Shown piece by piece: positions 39,351-46,943 of a DNA stretch of 58,081 bases. The notes beneath the pieces were generated by a model. The model did not search any database. It saw only the letters and a list, made by a program, of their open reading frames with translations, and was not told the origin of the DNA. The stretch is from CAG-791 sp963629395 (GTDB lineage: Bacteria; Bacillota; Clostridia; Lachnospirales; Lachnospiraceae). Location of the stretch: assembly GCA_963629395.1 (NCBI GenBank), contig CAVGIV010000007.1:1-58081 (forward strand), in the 5' to 3' direction. Made by a program: the position numbers and the translations under genes. Within the stretch, counting starts at the first letter, position 1; every line of letters begins with the position of its first letter.

Positions 39351-40820
39351 ATGAATACAGAAATTACGAATACCGTATGCGGCGATGCCGAGCCGCGTCT
39401 CGTGCTGCACTTTTTTGAAGAACTGTGCAAGATTCCGCACGGCTCCTTCCACACCGAAAAGATCAGCGACTGGATCGCATCGTATGCCAGGGAAAAGGGC
39501 CTGTGGCATGTGCAGGATGCGTCCGGCAACGTGATTATCAAAAAGGACGGCACCGGCAGCTGCAAGGATAGTGCTCCGGTGATTCTGCAGGGCCACATGG
39601 ATATGGTTCTGGAGAAGACCGATGACTGCCCCCTGGATCTGGAGAAGGATCCGATCATCTTAAAGCGCGACGGCGATACGCTCTATGCAGAGGGAACGAC
39701 GCTGGGCGGCGATGACGGCATCGCCGTTGCCATGATGCTGGCACTCTTAGAGGACGATGCACTGGAGCACCCGCCGCTGGAGTGCGTCTTTACCGTGAAT
39801 GAGGAGGTCGGCCTTCTGGGCGCTGCGGCACTGGACGTCTCGCCTCTTTCCGGGCGCAGGATGATCAACATTGACTCTGAGGACGAGGGAATCTTCACCG
39901 TGGGATGCGCCGGCGGCGCAGAGGAGCACTGCACGCTCCCGGTTTCCAGACAGGAGCGCACGGGACTTGTGATGATGATCACGATCAGCGGCCTTCTGGG
40001 CGGTCACTCCGGTACGGGAATCAACCTTGGCCGGGCGAATGCGGATATTCTGATGGGACGCGTTCTGTATGCACTGCTGGAGGAGACGACGGCAGCGCTT
40101 ATTTCTATAGACGGCGGCGCGAAGGACAATGCCATCCCCAGGTCCTGCACGGCGAAGGTGATGATTGCCGAGGAGGAAAGGGAGATCGCGGAGCGCATTG
40201 CGAAGGAGAGAATGGAACAGATCCTTCGGGAGTACTACGTAGCCGATCCGTCCATTGCATATCAGATTTCGTTTGGAGATGACGGGCAGGAGGAGCTCTC
40301 GACGCTGACCAAAGAGGACACCAGACGCATCGCAGACTTTTTGGTGCTGACACCGAACGGACTGTTCGAGACGGATCCGCTGGACAAGAGCATGCCGCAG
40401 ACATCACTGAATCTGGGAATTCTGACGAGTGCGGAGGATCATGTGACGGCTGTATATCTGGTGCGCTCCTGCGTCAATTCGCAGAAGAAGATGCTGCAGG
40501 AGAAGGTGGAGCGCCTGACAGCGCTCCTTGGCGGAACGACCGAGGTGAAGGGAGCATACCCTGCCTGGGAGAGAGCACAGGAGTCGCCTCTTTGCGATGA
40601 GATGGTGCGTATCTATGAGCAGCAGACCGGAGAAAAGCCGGTTGTCACCACCATCCACGGCGGCCTTGAGTGCGGACTTCTGGCGGCCAAGCTCGAGGGC
40701 CTTGACTGCGTATCCATCGGCCCGGATCTGAAGGATATCCACACACCGGATGAGAGACTTTCTATTGCGTCCTTAAACCGTGTCTGGGGCTTCCTGCTGG
40801 CTGTTTTGAAGGAAATGTGA
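39351..40820 (+). CDS. pepD: Aminoacyl-histidine dipeptidase (M20 family, PepD)
   Basis: The 489-residue zinc peptidase hydrolyses Xaa-His dipeptides such as carnosine, and other dipeptides, in the cytoplasm. Metal-site motifs are LQGHMDMV, TLGGDDGIAVAMMLALLED, VNEEVGLLGA and NIDSEDEG. GGHSGTGINLGRANA belongs to the lid domain, and HGGLECGLLAAK supplies the C-terminal His. AAAGGAAAAGCA precedes ATG 39351; an in-frame ATG at 39315 lies in repeat DNA. The ung gene follows nine bases later. Confidence 0.93.
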   Translation: MNTEITNTVCGDAEPRLVLHFFEELCKIPHGSFHTEKISDWIASYAREKGLWHVQDASGNVIIKKDGTGSCKDSAPVILQGHMDMVLEKTDDCPLDLEKDPIILKRDGDTLYAEGTTLGGDDGIAVAMMLALLEDDALEHPPLECVFTVNEEVGLLGAAALDVSPLSGRRMINIDSEDEGIFTVGCAGGAEEHCTLPVSRQERTGLVMMITISGLLGGHSGTGINLGRANADILMGRVLYALLEETTAALISIDGGAKDNAIPRSCTAKVMIAEEEREIAERIAKERMEQILREYYVADPSIAYQISFGDDGQEELSTLTKEDTRRIADFLVLTPNGLFETDPLDKSMPQTSLNLGILTSAEDHVTAVYLVRSCVNSQKKMLQEKVERLTALLGGTTEVKGAYPAWERAQESPLCDEMVRIYEQQTGEKPVVTTIHGGLECGLLAAKLEGLDCVSIGPDLKDIHTPDERLSIASLNRVWGFLLAVLKEM

Positions 40821-40829
40821 GCTGTTATT

Positions 40830-41507
40830 ATGTCTGAAATTGCCAACGACTGGCTGCCTGCCGTAGAGGCGGAATTTAAAAAGCCATATTATAAAAAGCT
40901 GTATGCCTTCGTTCGAAGCGAGTACGGGACGAAGACGGTATACCCGCCGGCGGGGGACATCTTTAACGCACTGCACCTGACGCCGCTTTCGAAAGTGAAG
41001 GTGGTGATTCTGGGCCAGGACCCTTACCACGAGCCGGAACAGGCACACGGACTGTGCTTCTCCGTGCTCCCGCAGCAGAAGACGCTGCCGCCGTCCCTGG
41101 TCAACATTTACAAGGAGCTGCACGACGACGTTGGCTGCCGGATGCCGAACAACGGGTATCTTGTTCCCTGGGCGAGGCAGGGCGTTCTGATGCTGAATAC
41201 GGTTCTGACGGTGCGGGCCCATGCGGCCAATTCTCACCACGGGCAGGGCTGGGAGCAGTTCACGGATGCGATTCTGAAGGCAGTGAATGAGCAGGACCGC
41301 CCGATTGTGTATCTGCTGTGGGGCTCCCAGGCCCAGGCCAAAATACAGATGCTCACGAATCCGCAGCACCTGATTCTGAAGGCACCCCACCCAAGTCCGC
41401 TTTCAGCGTACCGCGGATTCTTCGGATGTGGTCATTTCTCCAAATGCAACCAGTTCCTGGAGGCGCACGGGGAGACGCCCATCGATTGGCAGATTCCGGA
41501 TGTGTGA
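40830..41507 (+). CDS. ung: Uracil-DNA glycosylase
   Basis: Ung excises uracil from DNA in base-excision repair. The 225-residue protein has the catalytic water-activating loop GQDPYHEPEQAHGLCFSV near residue 65 and the Leu-intercalation loop HPSPLSAYRGFFGCGHFSKCN near 190, both family 1 signatures. The SD is weak (GAGCTGTT), and the nine-base gap to pepD suggests translational coupling. It is the last gene of the pepD-ung unit. Confidence 0.96.
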   Translation: MSEIANDWLPAVEAEFKKPYYKKLYAFVRSEYGTKTVYPPAGDIFNALHLTPLSKVKVVILGQDPYHEPEQAHGLCFSVLPQQKTLPPSLVNIYKELHDDVGCRMPNNGYLVPWARQGVLMLNTVLTVRAHAANSHHGQGWEQFTDAILKAVNEQDRPIVYLLWGSQAQAKIQMLTNPQHLILKAPHPSPLSAYRGFFGCGHFSKCNQFLEAHGETPIDWQIPDV

Positions 41508-41545
41508 GGGGATCCTGCTTGGCCCCCGACCCCCTTCGCCACAGG

Positions 41546-41574
41546 TTGACAGATCGCGGTTTGTCGAGGATAAT
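41546..41574 (+). promoter_or_regulatory. Promoter of lysA
   Basis: A perfect TTGACA at 41546-41551 and GATAAT at 41569-41574 are separated by 17 bases. The leader before the gene is about 30 bases, too short for a lysine riboswitch. Confidence 0.85.
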
Positions 41575-41611
41575 TCGCATTAAAAAAAGAATGACTTATG
41601 AGGGACATCGG

Positions 41612-42886
41612 ATGAAAAAGATACCGTTTTTAAGTAAAGAGCAGGCTGCGGCCATCACGCAGGAGCACCCCACGCCGTTTCACATCTACGACGAAAAGGG
41701 GATTCGCGCGAACTGCCAGGCTGTGAAGGAGGCATTTTCCTGGAACCCGGGCTTCCGTGAGTATTTTGCCGTGAAGGCGACGCCGAATCCGTACATCATG
41801 CAGATCATGCAGGATTATGACTTCGGCTTTGACTGCTCCTCTATGGCAGAGCTGGTGCTCTCGGAGGCAGTGGGCAGCACGGGAGAGCACATCATGTTCT
41901 CCTCCAACGAGACACCGGATGAGGAGTATATAAAGGCTAGAGAGCTGGGCGGCATCATCAACCTTGATGATATTACCCACATCGATACGCTGGAGAAGCT
42001 CTTCGGAGAGACCTTCCCGGAGACGATGTCCTGCCGGTTCAATCCGGGCGGCGTGTTCCAGATGAGCAATGGCATCATGGATAACCCGGGCGATTCCAAG
42101 TACGGCATGACGAAGGAGCAGCTATTCGAGGCCTACGCAAGGCTGAAGGTCCATGGCGTGCGGCATTTCGGCATCCATGCCTTCCTCGCCTCCAATACCG
42201 TGACAAATGAATACTATCCGCAGCTGGCAGGGCAGCTTTTTGAGCTTGTGAAGGAGCTGCATGAGAAGCTGGACATTCATTTTGCCTTCGTCAACCTTTC
42301 CGGCGGTGTGGGCGTTGCCTACCGTCCGGACCAGGAGGATAATGACATCCGTGCAATCGGCGAGGGCGTCCACAAGGTGTATGATGAAATTCTCGTGCCG
42401 GCCGGAATGGGCGACTGCGCGATTTACACGGAGATGGGGCGCTATATGCTGGCTCCCTACGGCGCGCTGGTCACCAAGGCAATCCATGAGAAGCATATCT
42501 ATAAGGAGTACATCGGAGTGGATGCCTGCGCAGCCAACCTGATGCGTCCTGCGATGTACGGTTCCTACCATCACATCACCGTGCTGGGCAAGGAGGAGGC
42601 TCCCTGCGATCATACCTACGATGTGGTCGGCTCCCTCTGCGAAAACAACGACAAGTTCGCCATTGACCGCGAGCTGCCGGAGATTGCGATGGGTGATCTT
42701 CTCTACATTCATGACACAGGGGCTCACGGCTTTGCTATGGGCTACAATTACAACGGACGCCTCTGGAGCGCAGAGCTGCTGCTCCGTGAGGATGGCAGCG
42801 TGAAGGAAATCCGCCGCGCAGAAACGCTGAAGGATTATTTTGCAACTTTTGATCAAACAGAGTTTGCATCCCGGCTTTGCCAGTGA
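41612..42886 (+). CDS. lysA: Diaminopimelate decarboxylase-family enzyme
   Basis: The 424-residue PLP enzyme belongs to the alanine-racemase-fold decarboxylases. The PLP lysine is in YFAVKATPNP near residue 50. GIHAFLASN, FVNLSGGVGVAYRP and YTEMGRYMLAPYGALVT form the phosphate and substrate sites, and GACAANLMRP-type plus RRAETLKDYFATFD segments match LysA. The last step of lysine synthesis, meso-DAP to lysine, is the most likely role; a carboxynorspermidine-type substrate cannot be excluded. GAGGG lies seven bases before ATG 41612. It has its own promoter and precedes a tRNA gene. Confidence 0.85.
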   Translation: MKKIPFLSKEQAAAITQEHPTPFHIYDEKGIRANCQAVKEAFSWNPGFREYFAVKATPNPYIMQIMQDYDFGFDCSSMAELVLSEAVGSTGEHIMFSSNETPDEEYIKARELGGIINLDDITHIDTLEKLFGETFPETMSCRFNPGGVFQMSNGIMDNPGDSKYGMTKEQLFEAYARLKVHGVRHFGIHAFLASNTVTNEYYPQLAGQLFELVKELHEKLDIHFAFVNLSGGVGVAYRPDQEDNDIRAIGEGVHKVYDEILVPAGMGDCAIYTEMGRYMLAPYGALVTKAIHEKHIYKEYIGVDACAANLMRPAMYGSYHHITVLGKEEAPCDHTYDVVGSLCENNDKFAIDRELPEIAMGDLLYIHDTGAHGFAMGYNYNGRLWSAELLLREDGSVKEIRRAETLKDYFATFDQTEFASRLCQ

Positions 42887-42924
42887 TATACTAGTCTCTG
42901 CACGCTGCAGTGCAGAGATGTTTT

Positions 42925-43007
42925 GCCGGAGTGGCGGAATGGTAGACGCGACAGACTCAAAATCTGTTATCCGTGAGGGTGTGAGGGTTCGAGTCCCTTC
43001 TCCGGCA
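42925..43007 (+). tRNA. tRNA-Leu (anticodon CAA)
   Basis: The 83-base sequence folds as a class II tRNA. GCCGGAG pairs with CTCCGGC in the acceptor stem, GGCGGAATGGTAGAC forms the D-arm, and the anticodon stem ACAGA/TCTGT encloses CTCAAAA with CAA at the anticodon. A variable arm TATCCGTGAGGGTG and the T-arm GAGGGTTCGAGTCCCTT complete it. CCA is not encoded. Confidence 0.96.
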
Positions 43008-43019
43008 GTGACCGAATAG

Positions 43020-43058
43020 GAACCGGGAATTCCAGTGTTGGAGTTCCCGGTTCTTCTT
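43020..43058 (+). terminator. Terminator after tRNA-Leu
   Basis: GAACCGGGAATTCCA pairs with TGGAGTTCCCGGTTC (one wobble) and is followed by TTCTT. It lies 12 bases after the tRNA. Confidence 0.85.
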
Positions 43059-43084
43059 ATAATCAGAAGAAGAGAGGGGATCCT

Positions 43085-45265
43085 ATGCAGGACAATCAGA
43101 CCGCGCCGCGCCGTATGGGCGACACGCTTTCCATTCGAATCAATAAGCGCACCACCTACCATGGAACAACCAAGGTAACGCTTCTAAAGGACATTGCGCT
43201 GGACATCGGTCCCGGGAACATGGTTCTGATCCTGGGCGGGTCCGGCGCGGGCAAGACCACCTTCGTCAATGCCGTTACCGGGTATGAAAAGGCACAGGCT
43301 ACGGTGCGTCTGGGCGGCACCGATGTTTACAAAAATTACGACCGCATCAAGTACAGCATCGGCTTTGTTCCGCAGTCGGACCTTCTGCGCGGTGATGATA
43401 CCGTGGCGGCTACGCTGCTGAATGCCGCGCAGATGCGGCTTTCCATGGATATTTCGGAGCCGGAGAAGAGAGTCCGTGTGCAGGAGACACTGGAGCGCTT
43501 CGGACTTTCGGAGTTTGCCGATTCGCATGTTTCCAAGCTTTCCGGCGGCCAGAGAAAGCGCCTTTCCATTGGCGTGGAGTACATTTCCGATCCGTCCCTG
43601 TTCATTCTGGATGAGCCGGATTCCGGCCTGGACGGCGTCATGGCAAGGGACCTTATGCAGCGGCTCCGGACGATTGCAGATCAGGGGAAAATAGTGATGG
43701 TCATCACCCACCAGCCGGACCGCGCGATTGACCTCTTCGACCAGGTCCTGGTGCTGGCCAAGGACAGCACCTCCGGCGCAGGACGCCTTGCCTTTTATGG
43801 ACCTGTGGAGGAGTGCCGCGCGTTTTTCGGCGCGGCGACGATGGAGCAGGTGATCCGCGCAGTAAATGCCAAAACCGAGGGCGGACTGGGAGAAGCGGAT
43901 ACCTATATTGCAAGATACCAGGCTCTTTCTGAAGAAAAGAAAGCGGCGGATGCGGATATTTTCAAGCTGGCCGGTGCGATGACATCGCAGGCCGAAGAGG
44001 CACTGAAGGCAGTGCATGAGGCGCCGGAGGATGTCGCAGAAGCCGGTTCTGAAAAGGGCGTTGCCGGCATGACGCTTGCAGAGAGCCAGACTGCAGAAAG
44101 CCAAGCTGCGGCCGGTACAGCGGAACAAAGCCAATCCGCAGAACAGCAACCGGTGAGGGGAGCGGAGCCGAATCCATCCGCAGCAAATGCAGAGACTGAT
44201 TCCAACAAAAGCGATTCGGAAGAGAATAATCAGAAGGAGAACGCCGATGCGCCGCGGACCTTCCGGGCGCGCATGCAGCAGAAACGGGCCCGGAAGGAAG
44301 AGGAGCGCCAGCGCAGGATCATCGAGAGTCTGGAGCAGCAGGAGGATTATGAACATGTCACCCGCGTGCAGCAGACAGAAATTTACCTGGGCAAGCTCTT
44401 CCGTCTGTTCATGTATGAGCGGCACTGGAAGGTGCTCGTTATGTCCGCCGTCATCGCCCTGCTGGTTAGCTATGTGGTCGGACTCAACATGTTTAAATCC
44501 ATGGAGGGGGCGAAGATCGGCGCTTTGGCCTTTGCCTGCGTGTGCATCTGGAACGGCTTCTTTAATTCCATCCAGATGGTGTGCAAGGAGCGCGACATTC
44601 TCAAAAGGGAGCACCGGGCAGGCCTCCACATCACGGCCTACATGGCGGCCCAGGTGATTTATCAGGCCATCATCTGCGAGCTACAGGTCCTTATTTTCGC
44701 CGGAATATTCCGCCTCAAGGGACTGGTCTATCCGGAAGGGAGCCTTATTTTTGAAACGACGGAGACCGATATCGTGGTCACATTGTTCCTGATCACCTTC
44801 TCCGCCGATATGCTGGCACTCATGGTATCGTGCATTGTCCGCACCACGGAGACGGCGATGAGCATTGTGCCGTTTCTGCTGATGCTGCAAATGCTGTTCT
44901 CGGATGTTGCCTTTCCGCTGCATGGCAAGGCGGCCAAGCTCGCCGATATTACCGTAGCCAAGTGGGGCATCCGCTGCATCTGCTCCCTGGCACGCTTTAA
45001 TACGCTGCCATCGAACTCGGCCTGGAATCAGCTCCAGAAGCTGGGCAACCAGTCGGAGGATGGGCGTCTCCTTTTACAGCTGCTGCGCGACAACAACATG
45101 GTGGACCAGATTAAATACGAGTCGGCCCAGTCCATGCAGAGTGCGCTGTACGCTGCGGAGCCGCTGAATATCCTCCTGTGCTGGGGCGTTCTGATCGGAT
45201 TTGCGGCGCTGTACATCGCCATCGGCACGATTGCACTGGAGTTCGTTGACCGGGATAAGAGGTGA
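43085..45265 (+). CDS. ABCG-like ABC half-transporter (ATPase fused to ABC2 permease)
   Basis: The 726-residue protein has an N-terminal ATPase with Walker A GGSGAGKTT near residue 54, signature LSGGQRKR, Walker B LFILDEPDSGLDG and VITHQPD. A linker of about 170 residues (roughly 280-430) is rich in Glu, Ala, Gln and Lys. The C-terminal ABC2-type domain has six or so spans from about 450. This order, ATPase first, resembles eukaryotic ABCG proteins and some bacterial exporters. No accessory subunit is next to it, so it may work as a homodimer; the substrate is unknown. The SD is weak (GAGAGGGGATCCT). It follows the tRNA-Leu terminator. Confidence 0.9.
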   Translation: MQDNQTAPRRMGDTLSIRINKRTTYHGTTKVTLLKDIALDIGPGNMVLILGGSGAGKTTFVNAVTGYEKAQATVRLGGTDVYKNYDRIKYSIGFVPQSDLLRGDDTVAATLLNAAQMRLSMDISEPEKRVRVQETLERFGLSEFADSHVSKLSGGQRKRLSIGVEYISDPSLFILDEPDSGLDGVMARDLMQRLRTIADQGKIVMVITHQPDRAIDLFDQVLVLAKDSTSGAGRLAFYGPVEECRAFFGAATMEQVIRAVNAKTEGGLGEADTYIARYQALSEEKKAADADIFKLAGAMTSQAEEALKAVHEAPEDVAEAGSEKGVAGMTLAESQTAESQAAAGTAEQSQSAEQQPVRGAEPNPSAANAETDSNKSDSEENNQKENADAPRTFRARMQQKRARKEEERQRRIIESLEQQEDYEHVTRVQQTEIYLGKLFRLFMYERHWKVLVMSAVIALLVSYVVGLNMFKSMEGAKIGALAFACVCIWNGFFNSIQMVCKERDILKREHRAGLHITAYMAAQVIYQAIICELQVLIFAGIFRLKGLVYPEGSLIFETTETDIVVTLFLITFSADMLALMVSCIVRTTETAMSIVPFLLMLQMLFSDVAFPLHGKAAKLADITVAKWGIRCICSLARFNTLPSNSAWNQLQKLGNQSEDGRLLLQLLRDNNMVDQIKYESAQSMQSALYAAEPLNILLCWGVLIGFAALYIAIGTIALEFVDRDKR

Positions 45266-45276
45266 GTAATAAAAAT

Positions 45277-45306
45277 GGGATCAGCCTTTCGGTCGATCCC
45301 GTTTTC
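45277..45306. terminator. Bidirectional terminator between convergent genes
   Basis: GGGATCAGCC and GGTCGATCCC form a stem around TTTC. T-runs follow on both strands: GTTTT on plus, ATTTTT on minus. It lies between the ABC transporter gene and the convergent ATPase gene. Confidence 0.8.
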
Positions 45307-45319
45307 GCTCTTCGCTCGG

Positions 45320-46618
45320 TCAAAAATCTGCTACATTCTCCACGGCATACAATGGCAGATTTACAAGCCAGTCCTCCTTCTTGTAATCGGCCATTGAGCT
45401 GCGAAGGGCGAGCTGCGGCTTGTATTTTTCGCAATAGACCTTCAGGCTTTTGGCACGGAGATTCGTCTCGGCCTTGACCTCCAACGGGATGATTTTCTCA
45501 CCGGCATCGAGGATGAAGTCGATTTCGCAGGTACCTCTGTCATTGGTATAGTAGTAGACACCCAGATCCTCGATGGTTTTGAGCTGCTGACAAACATACT
45601 GTTCTGTCAGCGCGCCCTTGAATTCGACAAATAGCGCATTCCCATCCAGCAGAGTTTGCTGGCGCAAGCCGGTCATGCAGCCCAGCAGCCCCACATCCAG
45701 GAGATATAATTTAAATGCCTTCAGATCCTCATAAGCTTTCAAGGGGATACCGGCGGCGTTTACTCTGCTTATCTTGTGAACCAGTCCGCAGTCCGAAAGC
45801 CACATGATGGCGGCTTCATAGTCTTTGGCACGTGCCCCCTCCCGGACTAGGCCATAAATAAATTTCTTGTTCTCTTTTGCAAGCTGAGAAGGGATGGAGT
45901 TCCACAGCATTCGGATCCGGGGGACAATGCCGATGGGAGCGTGTTTTGAAAAATCCTGCTCATAGGCAGCCAGGATCCGCTTTTGAATGTCTCGGACCTC
46001 ATTAAAATCAGCATCCTCGGCAAAGCTCTGTACCGCTTCCGGCATACCGCCGACATAATAGTACTGCTTGAGCGCATCAATATAGACCTGTCTGAAGCTG
46101 CTGATCATGGAATAATCCTGACGTTCCAACAGCTCTGCGAACTGCGCCTTTTCGGTAGCCATTAAAAATTCCCTGTAGGAAAGGGGAACGAGTTTTAAAA
46201 AGTCAACCTTACCCACCGGGAAGGAGGTTCCCTCATGCAAGGCAATGCCGAGCAGGGATCCGGCACAGACGATGTGATATTCCGGTGCATTTTCATAGAA
46301 ATATTTCAGAGAGCTTAGTGCACGGGGCACCTCCTGGATCTCATCGAAAATCAGAAGTGTATGAGCCGGATCAATTTTGCGGCCGGCATATAGCTCCAGC
46401 CCGAGGATCAGCCGATCAGTATCCAGATCCGAGGAAAACAGATCGGACATCCGGGAATTGGAATCAAAATTGGTATATACGGTATCTGCAAAATGCAATC
46501 GGCCGAATTCCTTCATCAGCCAGGTTTTTCCGACTTGCCGTGCGCCCTCTATGATCAGCGGCTTGCGATGTTTACTTTCTTTCCATTTCAGGAGCTTTTC
46601 CATGGCCATTCGGTACAT
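45320..46618 (-). CDS. AAA ATPase with DUF4143 domain
   Basis: The 432-residue protein has Walker A GARQVGKTW near residue 24-32, Walker B TLLIFDEIQEVP near 88 and the sensor-like IVCAGSLLGIAL. The C-terminal DUF4143 half contains GTCEIDFILDAGEKIIPLEVKAE, which resembles PD-(D/E)XK-type nuclease motifs. Such proteins are common, patchily distributed and often duplicated in Clostridia and Bacteroidetes; their role is unknown. GGAGG is seven bases before the ATG on the minus strand. It is the only minus-strand gene in this part of the window and is flanked upstream by a 16-bp hairpin and tandem repeats, which fits acquisition as an island. Confidence 0.9.
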   Translation of the reverse strand: MYRMAMEKLLKWKESKHRKPLIIEGARQVGKTWLMKEFGRLHFADTVYTNFDSNSRMSDLFSSDLDTDRLILGLELYAGRKIDPAHTLLIFDEIQEVPRALSSLKYFYENAPEYHIVCAGSLLGIALHEGTSFPVGKVDFLKLVPLSYREFLMATEKAQFAELLERQDYSMISSFRQVYIDALKQYYYVGGMPEAVQSFAEDADFNEVRDIQKRILAAYEQDFSKHAPIGIVPRIRMLWNSIPSQLAKENKKFIYGLVREGARAKDYEAAIMWLSDCGLVHKISRVNAAGIPLKAYEDLKAFKLYLLDVGLLGCMTGLRQQTLLDGNALFVEFKGALTEQYVCQQLKTIEDLGVYYYTNDRGTCEIDFILDAGEKIIPLEVKAETNLRAKSLKVYCEKYKPQLALRSSMADYKKEDWLVNLPLYAVENVADF

Positions 46619-46660
46619 ATGTGAGCCTCCGCGTTCTTGGTTTCAGAATTCTTAGTGTCA

Positions 46661-46713
46661 AAAGGACCAAAACTCCGATGAGAGCTTACTCTCGTGAGGA
46701 GTTTTGGTCCTTT
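46661..46713 (-). repeat. Perfect 16-bp inverted repeat upstream of the ATPase gene
   Basis: AAAGGACCAAAACTCC at 46661-46676 is the exact reverse complement of 46698-46713; inner bases GAGAG/CTCTC extend the hairpin. On either strand the stem ends near AAA/TTT runs. It lies in the ATPase gene's 5' region, so it may be an operator, attenuator or the end of a transcript from above. Confidence 0.8.
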
Positions 46714-46787
46714 GCTGCCAGCGTCATCTGTATTCAATGTAGCATGAAAGTACAAAAATAACAACGAAGTTATGGGCGTTCGTTGCA

Positions 46788-46910
46788 CTTTTTACAACGA
46801 ACTTTTGTAACGTGAGCACGCTTTTTACAACGAACTTTTGTTGCACAGGCACACTTTTTACAACAAACTTTTGCTGCACAGGTGCATTTTTGCAACGAAC
46901 TTTGCAAACC
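46788..46910. repeat. 33-bp tandem repeat, about 3.7 copies
   Basis: Three full units start at 46788, 46821 and 46854, and a partial one at 46887. Each begins CTTTTTACAACGAACTTTTG or a close variant. A more diverged unit may lie at 46758-46787. There are no unique spacers between units. Because 33 is a multiple of three, the minus strand keeps a frame with a repeated QQKFVVKS peptide (46724-46930), but without an SD or family match. I treat it as non-coding. Confidence 0.85.
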
Positions 46911-46943
46911 GACGGAGCCACACCAGGCACTGGGGCCTATGTC

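Noticed and set aside
41575..41611. Lysine riboswitch before lysA
   Set aside because: The leader between the promoter and start codon is only about 30 bases.
46788..46910. Possible CRISPR array
   Set aside because: The units are contiguous with no unique spacers, and there are no cas genes.
46724..46930. Minus-strand frame with a QQKFVVKS peptide repeat as a gene
   Set aside because: No SD or homology was recognised and the repeat is explained by the 33-bp DNA period; kept only as a question under findings.
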